From Pseudopithomyces maydicus (Eukaryota > Ascomycota > Dothideomycetes > Pleosporales > Didymosphaeriaceae), in NCBI GenBank assembly GCA_026873275.1, contig JANTUC010000007.1:124001-188000 (forward strand): a stretch of DNA of 64,000 nucleotides. The letters are read 5' to 3'. The notes beneath the pieces are model-generated. The model was not told the origin of the DNA. It saw nothing but the letters and a program-made list of their open reading frames with translations, and searched no databases. Below, one piece after another: positions 1-9,437 of the stretch; position 1 is the stretch's first letter, and each line of letters begins with the position of its first letter. The position numbers were made by a program, and so were the translations under genes.

Positions 1-3000
1 GCGTATTACCGAGGAAAGGCTTCAGCTGGAATCAAGCACCTCAAAGGGGGTATGATGGCTGTCCAATGCTCGCCAGAAGAGGCAGTGAAGCTCATGTCCA
101 ACAACAACCTCAATGCCACCGTCGCCTGTGTCAACGCGCCCTCAAGTATCACTCTTTCGGGCGACGTGGACACACTGGAGGCTATTCGGGCCATCTTCGA
201 CGAGCGCGGCTTGTTCGCCAGACGGCTCAAGGTCGACGTTGCTTACCATTCTGCACACATGTATCCTTGCTCTGCGGAATACAGTGCTGCCATTGCGCAC
301 CTCGACGACCGACCAGCCATACCTGACAATGAAGGGCAGCAGCAGCAACCCCTATCATGGTCTCCAGCGTCACTGGTGGTGAAGTCGACCCTGAGTTGTT
401 AGGCCCCCACTATTGGGTCCGCAACTTGGTATCGCCAGTGCTATTCTCTGATGCTGTCAAGGAACTACTTTCCTCCGACGGTGCAGTCGGCAGTGTAAGC
501 AACGATGTCGACATTCTCATTGAGATAGGACCCCACAGTGCGCTAGGAGGACCTGTTAAGCAGATCTTGTCTCACCACGGCATCAAGAATGTTCGCTATA
601 TGTCTATGCTCACGCGCGGGGAGAACGCACTTCATACCAGTCTCAGCCTTGCCGCTGAGCTCTTCCGTCACAGCTTGCCCATGGACGTGCCCAAGGTGAA
701 CGACGACTCGCACTGCCGTCTATTGACGGACCTTCCGCCGTACCCGTGGAACCACTCCCAGAGATTTCGCGCCGAATCCCGGGTTCAGCGGGAATTATTC
801 GCTCAGAAGTTCCCCACGACGAGCATCCTCGGTGCGCAGATGCCCAGCATGGGGGAGAGCGAACGCGTATGGCGTGGCTTCATTCGCCTGGATGATGAAC
901 CGTGGCTTCGTGACCACACAATCGGCACCACGGTTCTGTTTCCAGGCGCTGGTGTGATCAGCGCGGTACTCGAGGCAGCGCAGCAGATAGCGGACCCGGG
1001 TAAGACACCCTATGCCTTCACGCTACGTGATGTCTCCTTCCTGGCGGCTATGCCGCTCACTGATGGGGTGGCCACTGAATTTGTCCTTCACATGCGACCG
1101 CACCTCGTCGCCACGAGAGGATCTACCCCAGCGGCTTGGTGGGAGTTTTCAGTGTCATTCTGCACAGGGGCCGCGGGCGAGCTGCGAAACAGCAGCCGTG
1201 GCTTGATTTCCATCACCTACGAGGACTCGAGAAGTCCGCAGATGGTACGCGAGGACGCTCAGGCTGAGGCCGCTAACATTGCCGACTATCGTCGCATTCT
1301 TCACGACTGCCCAGAGGAGTGCTCTAAGGAGGACTTCTACAACTGCTTAGCCAAGTCGGGGCTTCGGTACGGCGAGCATTTCCAGGGCGTGGAAAAGTGC
1401 TACCCAGGCAACGGCAAGACGGCGTTCGAAGTAAGGCTTGTGGATCTCGGAGAGACATTCGCGAAAGGCAAGTTGGACCGACCTTTCCTCATCCACGCAG
1501 CGGCCCTCGATTCCATGCTTCAGGCCTCAATGGGAAGCACTAGCAACAGCAATGGCAGTGGTTCCTTCGGGTTCGATGTGCCCATGATACCCAAGAGTAT
1601 TGGCGAGCTGGTGATCTCAGTTGACATGCCCGCCGATGTGGGATACATGATGCCGGGTTTCAGCCGCTCTAAGAGGCACGGCTTCAACGAATGGTCAGCA
1701 GATGTGACCATGCTCGATAGGGAACTGTCTAAAGTCTTTTTATCCGTCTCTGATTTCCGAATGGCGGAGCTTGAAGTAGACAACGTGGGCGAATCAGGCC
1801 GAGAAGGAGACGTCGAGGTTGACCCGACTGACATCGCCTCGGAGATTCATTGGAACTACGCTCTGGATGTCTTGAAACCGGAGGAGATTAGACAAGTTCT
1901 GTCAAGTGTAGCTACCACTACCGTAAACCATCGACTCGTCGAGGTAGGTCTGTTTATTCTTTTACCTCCCCTTGTAAGAATGACTGGCTGATATCAATGA
2001 CACGTAGCTCGTCCGCATGATAATACACCAGTCCCCGGGAATGGATATTGTTGAACTGGTTACGGGTTCTGAGGAGCTTACAGACACAGTCATGTCCAAG
2101 CTGCCAAGCGGCTTCATCCTCCCGACCCAAGTTCGCTACGCCTTGGTCAACAGCAGCACCAACATTAGCCACCCGGCAGACGCCGAGGACAAGGTATTTG
2201 GACGGCTATTCTCTCTCGGTCCCTTAGACACCCCCTTAGCTGCAGATACTACTCCCGCAGACGTTTTTGTCATCCCATATCACGTCATGAACAGTCTGCA
2301 AAAGGAATTCGACAGCATCCTGGAGCGTCTCAGCCGCCTCGCCAAGCCTAATGCGATGTTCCTCATCGTTGGTCCTGATGCCACTACCGATCGTAGAGAA
2401 ATACCATCACGTGTGTTGAAGGCTAAAGGGCTCGAACTCCGGTCTTCTATCCCAATGGGCACTGATTCTCTCACTTTATACCACTATGGCAAAAAGGAGA
2501 AGGCGCAGCCCGAGAAGCTTGCGAACGGCTCCACCGGGGAGAAGGTGGTCATTTTAGAGCCACTCAAATCATCACCCAAAATGCGAACCTTTTCCAAGGA
2601 GCTTCAAACCGTGCTCGATGGCCAAGGATACACCGTGTCGACCAAAACAGGTGTTGATAGCGTCGAGGCCGGTACTTCCGGAGCCAAGACGTTTGTATCC
2701 CTACTGGAGCTTGAGCAGCCATTCCTGGAGGACTTGTCCGAGTCTGACTTCCATAGCGTCCGGGCCCTGATGTTGAACTGTGAGCGACTCCTTTGGGTTA
2801 CGCGCGGGGACAGCCCAGCACTTAGGATGGTTGATGGCTTCTCCAGAGTCATGAGAAGCGAGTTTGCAGGTGCCAGGTTCCAAGTTCTACATCTTAGTAG
2901 CGAACGGTCACGGCATGGACCCGAACTCGCAGCGCGCGTACTCCTTATACCCACGGAAGATAGCGAGTTCAGAGAGCAGAACGGCTTCTTGCAAGTCTCC

Positions 3001-5441
3001 CGCATTTTCCCGAGCCTGAAGGAGAACAAGCACATCGGCAACCATCTTTATGACTCGACTCGTGTCATGAGCTTGCCGAACGACTATCAGGACGAGAACA
3101 CTGCATCCTTTCGGCTCGTTGTCGGCAAGCCTGGTCTACTGGATACTCTGCACTTCGTGCGCGACGAAAGCATGGCCATGACTCCGCTTGCTGACGATGA
3201 GGTCGAGCTACAAGTCAAAGCCAGTGGCATCAACTTTCGGGACATCATGGGCTCCATGGGTCTGTTTGCGGTAACAGGACTGGGCCAGGAAGCTAGCGGC
3301 GTTGTTGTGAGGACAGGCAAGCTGGGGGCAAAGTCGCTCAAGCCTGGTGATCGGGTGAGCACCATGACGGCCGGCGGTGCTCATGCAACCAGGTTTCGCT
3401 CCGATTATCGTGTTACGCACAAGATCCCTGATGCCATGTCCTTTGAAGAGGCAGCAGGAGTACCGGTTGCATACTGCACTGCAGTAAGTCCATTGAGTTC
3501 CTTTTCATCATCTTGTTGATTCTCCCATGACGAAGCTTCTTTTTCTTCGGTGCCTGAGACGCCTTTCAACCTTCAAATAGCGACAGAAGGGCATTCACTG
3601 ACTCTGAATGTGGCTAGTATTACGCCTTGATCAGACTAGCCAAGCTTCGCCGTGGCCAGTCCGTTTTGATTCACGCGGCAGCGGGAGGGACCGGACAGGC
3701 AGCTGTGCAGCTGGCCAAACATTTAGGCGTAGTCGTCTACGCCACTGTGGGCACAGAAGAGAAGCGACGGCTACTTATAGACAAGTACAGCATCCCGGAG
3801 GAGCATATCTTTAACTCGCGCGATGGTAGTTTTGCAAAAGGTATTCAGCGAGTAACTGGTAACCGTGGCGTGGACTGCGTCCTCAACTCTCTGTCCGGTG
3901 AGCTCTTGCGGCTCTCGTGGACCTGTCTCGCGATCTTTGGGATCTTTGTCGAGATTGGCCTGCGCGACATCACTGACAACATGCGCCTTGACATGGGGCC
4001 TTTTGGAAAAAGTACGACTTTTAGCTTCATCAACATTGTCACTCTCCTCCAGGAGAACCCGCACGCGTTGGGAGAGATCCTGCATGAAGTCTTCAAGCTC
4101 GTGAACGAGGGCGTCCTACGACCGGCGCACCCAGTTACCGTGTATCCCCTGAGCCGGATCGAGGATGCTTTCCGCATCATGCAGCGGGGCAAACACCTCG
4201 GTAAAATGATCTTGTCCTTCACCCAAGACGAGGCCAGAGCTCGCGTCCAGCTCAAAGCAAAGGATTCGTTGAAGCTCGATCCCAATGCAACGTACCTCAT
4301 CGTCGGTGGCCTAGGCGGCCTGGGCCGCAGTCTGGCCATGGAATTCGTTGCATCTGGAGCCCGGCATATTGCCTTCCTCTCGCGCTCTGGCGATACAAAG
4401 CCAGAGGCGAAGACCGTCGTCGACCAACTGACGGCACACGGTGCACAGGTAAAAGTGTACCGCTGCGACATTGCTGACGACGACGCTTTCCTGGAAGCCA
4501 TGGAACAGTGCTCACAGGAGCTCCCGCCAGTCAAGGGAGTAGTCCAGATGGCCATGGTGCTTCGCGATATTGTGTTTGAGAAGATGAGCTACGAAGAGTG
4601 GACTATCCCCCTGCGACCAAAGGTCCAAGGCACATGGAACCTACACAGATACTTCGGCCACGAGCGCCCGCTCGACTTCATGATCCTCTGCTCGTCGACG
4701 GCCGGTGTATCAGGCAACCCCAGCCAAGCCCAGTACGCCGCCGGCAACACGTTCCAGGATGCGCTTGCCAGCTACCGCCGAGCGGAGGGCCTGAAGGCGG
4801 TGGCGGTCAATCTGGGCATCATGCGCGATGTCGGGGTGCTTGCGGAACAGATGGAATCGCACTTTTTGAAAGTTTGGGAGCGGGCACTGGGCATCCGAGA
4901 GCCCGCCTTTCACGCTCTCATGAAGAGGCTGATCACTGGGCAACAGCAGCAATACGGAGGTGCGCAGGACGACGACGGGTGCCCTGCGCAAGTTTGTGTT
5001 GGCCTGGGCACAGGCAACATCTTAGCTACTCACGGTCTTGACAGGCCTGCATATTTTGAGGACCCTCGATTCGGACCGTTGGCGGTCACCAGCGTCTTGT
5101 CCAACGCGACGGCGAAGGCTGATGGTGCTGCTGCTTCGATCGCTTCTAGGCTGTCCGAGGCCAGCGCTAACAAAGACCCAACAGTGGCAACGAGCATCAT
5201 CACAGATGCCTTGGTGATGAAAGTCGCCGACATACTGCGCATTCCGCCGTCCGAGGTTGACCCAAGTCGGCCGATGTACCGTTATGGCGTGGACTCGCTC
5301 GTGGCACTCGAGGTGAGGAACTGGATCACCAAAGAAACAAAAGCCAATATGACGCTATTGGACATTCTCTCGGGTGTGCCAATGAAGACGCTTGCCGTCC
5401 AGATTGCTAAGAAGAGCAAGTTGGTCGGGTCGGCTTCTTGA
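1..5441 (+). CDS. Highly reducing type I polyketide synthase, 3' part
   Basis: Iterative reducing polyketide synthase; KS and the first half of AT lie left of the window. Seen in order: end of AT (1-640), DH (about 820-1790, His at 915-917 in DHTIG, Asp at 1509-1511 in ALDS), methyltransferase remnant (about 2008-2480), ER (about 3110-4210, NADPH loop AAAGGTGQAA), KR (about 4255-4860, GGLGGLG and a Ser/Tyr-containing SSTAG...QYAAGN stretch) and ACP (Ser codon 5295-5297 in GVDSL). The protein ends at the ACP, so no release domain is present. Introns 1944-2007 and 3484-3617 are GT..AG and keep frame. The reading frame slips at the C4 run 349-352, where one base appears missing; corrected, the visible part is 1747 residues. 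In the methyltransferase the glycine-rich SAM loop is replaced by ELVTGSEEL, so C-methylation is unlikely. The product is unknown. Confidence 0.93.
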
Positions 5442-6164
5442 GGATGGCATCATGATAATAGCGCGTAAGCTTGTTAGAAGTTTCATCTTCTGTATTATCT
5501 CTCTAAAGCAATATATAGATATACAGATAAAATAATGCTACAATCTGCTAGCTATATAGGCTATTTCAAGCTCTCTATAGATGCAATTACTTAAGTATCC
5601 CAATAACTAGGTTAAGGGTTGTGCGCGAAGGTTGTAGGAAATAGTCGTCTTGCTAGGTCGCGAGGTATATTTAGAAAGCTCGCTCATTCACTGTCGTAGC
5701 ATGGGAAAGCGAAATTTGGGACGTTCTACGATTGCCTCCTGCGGTTGAAAACTCGAATGCAACTATGTCAACCCCGAGTACACAGTCTTGGATTGCATAC
5801 ACTGAGACGTCCCTTTGGAGTTCGGTAACATGCGAAATACTGCGCCGCCAAGATCTGGCTGCATGGTGCCGGTGAACATTGACCACCCAATCACTGTCGT
5901 AGTATATATTTTCTGTCAGTTGGAGGCGTAAAGCCCCGCTTTGGCTGAGCCCCCTTCACACATCAAATTTCAAGAAGGCCCAAACTCGCATTCCCTGCAA
6001 CACTGCAAAAGTACCACCTTCAATAAATGGGAACATAGAGGAGAACTTCTGCTACCTGAATTGGAAGAATATTCTATTCATTTCAATCCGCGTTTTGTCA
6101 ATCTAAACAAGCAATCAGTTCGACATAGCTAATCTAAGAGACTGACACAAACCGCTGCGGCACG
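5442..6164. other. AT-rich spacer after the polyketide synthase
   Basis: No convincing gene. It is rich in short TA runs and holds one copy of a diverged direct repeat (5524-5582) whose partner lies at 7261-7319. Confidence 0.6.
5524..5582 (+). repeat. Diverged direct repeat, copy 1
   Basis: Hand alignment with 7261-7319 gives 46 of 59 positions identical with no gaps. Ten of the thirteen differences are transitions. The two copies bracket the DUF4267-like gene. This could be a worn transposon end or a duplicated untranslated region. Confidence 0.6.
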
Positions 6165-6616
6165 ATGCTCGACCATTTCGCCCTTCGACATTTACCCCCT
6201 CTCCTCCTTGGCACCGTCATTACTTTCGGGGAGCAATGTCACTCACCTCTGGTCCTGAGGCCGCGCTCGCCAAATTTGGTTTCCGCGACGACATATCTCG
6301 CAACAAAGCTGCATGGCCCGTTATTAAAATTCAAGGTGAGTACATGTGTGGCAACCAGGCTGTACGGCATGTCACTGAAATTCAAATGCAAGGGTCCCGC
6401 ATGACAAGCATTGGGCTGACGATATGGGGTTTGTACCTTGGAGGTCACCTGGAAGCGATAGACATTGTGTTGGCAACATTTGGATGGATGGCTGTAATTG
6501 ACGGGATAGTGTGTTCTGAGCATGGTCGTCCAGGCTCGGTTTTATTTCGTGTGTCTTCTACTAGCTTGGTTGCGCTCTGGGGCTTGCTTGGGATGACTAC
6601 GGGAAGATATATCTAA
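6165..6616 (+). CDS. DUF4267-like small membrane protein
   Basis: Small hydrophobic protein resembling fungal DUF4267 proteins; function unknown. The start at 6165 gives MLDHFALRHLPPLLLG, a hydrophobic N-terminus. Further hydrophobic stretches include LTIWGLYLGGHLEAIDIVLA and VLFRVSSTSLVALWGLLG, suggesting three or four membrane segments. The frame slips at the G4 run 6228-6231, where one added G joins TVITFG to AMSLTSGPEAALAKFGF. A 57-base GT..AG intron at 6336-6392 joins IKIQ to GSRMTSIGL; being a multiple of three, it stays open if retained. The corrected protein is 131 residues. It follows the polyketide synthase on the same strand and could be a cluster accessory gene, but that is only inferred from position. 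Confidence 0.65.
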
Positions 6617-6775
6617 GACGTTGGGGCTAAGGTTTGGCCGGAAGGGCTGAAAGTTTCCCAGTCCTTGTATTTGCGCGACATCCATAACAATACCATTATA
6701 ATCTTGTGTTTTGTGTTTGAAGAAGATGTTAGCAGAGTGGCTGACTAGGTGAAAATGGTAATTTAGACAAAAACC

Positions 6776-6840
6776 ATCTTCCCTCTTGTGACAAGTGATA
6801 AAACATTCGTACATAAGGATTCAGTCAAAAAGTATTCATC
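6776..6840 (+). repeat. Dispersed repeat B, copy 1
   Basis: Shares the block CCCTCTTGTGAC, then ATAAAA, then CATAAGGATTCAGT followed by an A-run, with 12271-12335. Identity is roughly 70 percent by eye with a small gap. Possibly the end of a decayed mobile element. Confidence 0.45.
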
Positions 6841-7260
6841 ATAATCATATCACGTTTCACAGTTTCCCTTCTATCTGGGCAGCATTTTCGCTTGCATTTG
6901 TGTGACGTTGTTTTTTCCTGGATCTTTGAGGCGTCAATAATGCGACAGAGCCGAGAAAGCAATCTATCTTGCATAGAGAAGGTGGCGCAGGCGGCGAGGT
7001 TGGCCGCTCCGTATCCTTCACCCAGCCATACCCTTTGAAATTGCAACGCAGTGTTAGCAGACAGACATACGCACTCACCTTTTGGGAGGTCTTGATCAAT
7101 TTGGTGCAGAGACTTCCGTTTGGCCCAACCTCTTCTCGGTCCATACTGCTGTTGTCTGTTTCCCCACTACCAACCGCGGTACTCCTGGAATCTTAGCATT
7201 GATCTTAAATCAGAAGCTTTATCTTTTATCTTATCTTTTTTTCCCCAACGTATAAAAATA

Positions 7261-7319
7261 TAGATAAAATAACATTATAATCCGCCAAATATATAGGATA
7301 TTCTAAGCTGTCTATAGAT
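7261..7319 (+). repeat. Diverged direct repeat, copy 2
   Basis: Partner of 5524-5582, in the same orientation about 1.74 kb downstream. The differences are mostly transitions. Confidence 0.6.
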
Positions 7320-7459
7320 TTAACAGTATATATACGTGTCTCCTCCTATTCGACGATCCCGGATGCGATTACTAAAGCAGCCTGTCGCCCCGCCTTCTGC
7401 CTAATCTTTACCTCGCAATCTTGTTATCAGACAATGCAATTCTCCTCTATCCATCCAAC

Positions 7460-8676
7460 ATGCGTTTACTCAATGTACACACTCTCTTACTTGAATCATT
7501 CGACGAATCGAGAGTGCCAAGGTACGCTGCGTTGTCACACACCTGGGGCAAGGCAGAAGTCAGCTTCCAAGACATCACTACCGAATCAGGTCGCGACAAG
7601 GCTGGATGGACCAAAATACTCGGATCAGCTGCAAAAGCAAGGCGTTTTGGCTTGAAATATATATGGGTCGACACATGTTGCATCGACAAAACTTCATCGG
7701 CAGAACTCTCCGAGGCAATTAATTCCATGTACCGCTGGTATAAAAACTGCGAAGTGTGCCTGGCATACCTCAATGACGTTCACCCAACTCCCAAAAAGCT
7801 CATAGAAGTCATAGAGGTCGATTCTCAGCCTGTTTCTCCCCCACCACTAGAGCCCTGTGATTCTCGCGTACCACTTGGATTTTCGGAAGCACGTTGGTTC
7901 AAACGGGGATGGACGCTCCAGGAATTACTAGCTCCTCATATTATGGTCTTCTACGATTCCGCTTGGAATAACATCGGAGATAGATTTCCTCTTTCTCGGG
8001 AAATTTCAGAGATCACCGGTATAGACTCAAGTGTCGTAGCCGGCTTCAGCAGAATAGAAGATCAGAGTATAGCGCAAAGGATGTCCTGGGCTTCTAAGCG
8101 GGAAACAACAAGAGTCGAAGATATCGCTTACTGTTTGATGGGAATATTTGGAATCAACATGCCTCTCTTGTATGGTGAGGGTGATAAAGCCTTCCTTCGC
8201 CTGCAAGAAGAAATAATGAAGCGCGAGTCGGACCATAGCATTTTTGCTTGGGACTACAACTTCATAGACTTCCGTATCCCTACATCTCTGTTCGTGGAGG
8301 AAACTCTTGTATTTGGGGTCCTCGCTCCCCACCCAGGTGCGTTTCGTAATTGTGCCCATATTTCTAACCCTGACCGAAACGATCTACCGTACACCGCTAC
8401 AAATATCGGTATCAATATCGACTTGCCTCTCTTGAATACTAGTATTCACGGAAAACCTTCTTCTTACTTTGCGGTACTAAATGCCGCGATATATCTGATC
8501 CGAAGAGCATCATGGGAATACCTGTGAGACACCTGAATTTCGCAGAAGGAAGTATAGAATTCTGGCGTATCCCCCAAAAAAGCAATAGACTCTACGACAT
8601 TAACGTACCAATGAGCCAAGCGATGTATCTTCAACAGTCAGGGTATTGCTATAATGGAGATATTGTGGAATATTAA
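7460..8676 (+). CDS. HET-domain protein, frame broken near the C-terminus
   Basis: Heterokaryon-incompatibility (HET) domain protein; the family acts in fungal non-self recognition and cell death. Start 7460 gives MRLLNV, the usual HET beginning; an upstream in-frame Met at 7421 is less likely. Domain motifs are YAALSHTWG, YIWVDTCCIDK, SMYRWYKNCEVCLAYL, RGWTLQELLAP and the later EDIAYCLMGIFGINMPLLYGEG. The literal frame stops at 8527 (355 residues). At about 8479-8482 a shift by one missing base opens a second frame that reads CRD at once, matching the conserved VLxCR of the family, then continues through FWRIP to a stop at 8674-8676 (405 residues if joined). It may be a real truncation or, given the same pattern elsewhere, a consensus error. 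A typical HET protein is longer. Confidence 0.85.
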
Positions 8677-9437
8677 TAGTGGAACTCTATTCGACATGTG
8701 ATATTTGTCTGCTATTCTAGTACATTCTCTCATGAATCCATATTATCTTATCCATTGTTTAAAGATACTCAAACTACTCAGTAGTGAAAGACTGAGCGGA
8801 AAAGACCATAGAATCAATTAATCTTGGTCATTTTCTCGACCACGTTTCATATAATCATTATTGTCGTAGGGTCCTCACTAGATCATTCCAATATCAGCTA
8901 ATGATCAACCAAAAGCAATGAATCCATCCAAAAGGAGCACCAAAACAATAGAACAAACATAACACTAGAGTCCTTGGGATCGTGAATGACGCACTCGCTT
9001 TACGTAAAGGCGTTATTATCGACCTGGGCTCATAAAGATTAGTAAAATGTCGCCCAATCCCAACCGATATCATTTTGTAATGGGAAAGAGGTCTCTGGGT
9101 CTGAAGGTAGCTCTCGTGCGCCATCGATAGTAGGAATAACAACTCCCGCCCTCTCCCTCCCGGATGTATATAAAACAGTGAATATTATAGTTCAAAGCTA
9201 AGTAATGCCCCCTAGCTATAAATGAAGGTGTCTTTGCAAAGTAACAGTTATTAAATCCCTCTGAGAGACTTTAAGCCCTTTTTACTCAAGCTTTGGCTTT
9301 AATAGTGCTGCACATAGTCCTTCGCCTTATTTCCCACTTTCAGCATCGCAGGAGGTAGGGAAGTGCACTTGCGCAGCAATTCCATCCTACGGCAAGCATA
9401 CGTTGATAGGAAATTATGATGGTTTCAGATTGCCTCA
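8677..9437. other. Spacer between HET gene and kinase gene
   Basis: AT-rich stretch holding the 3' ends of two converging genes. No supported gene or RNA seen. Confidence 0.55.

Larger units (their letters stand above)
6617..7459. other. Spacer between DUF4267-like gene and HET gene
   Basis: AT-rich with no supported gene. It holds one copy each of two dispersed repeats (about 6776-6840 and 7261-7319) and the presumed HET promoter. Confidence 0.55.

Noticed and set aside
337..348. CAG/CAA codon run in the polyketide synthase as a repeat-expansion cause of the frame slip
   Set aside because: Changes in trinucleotide number keep frame; the adjacent C4 run explains the slip with one base.
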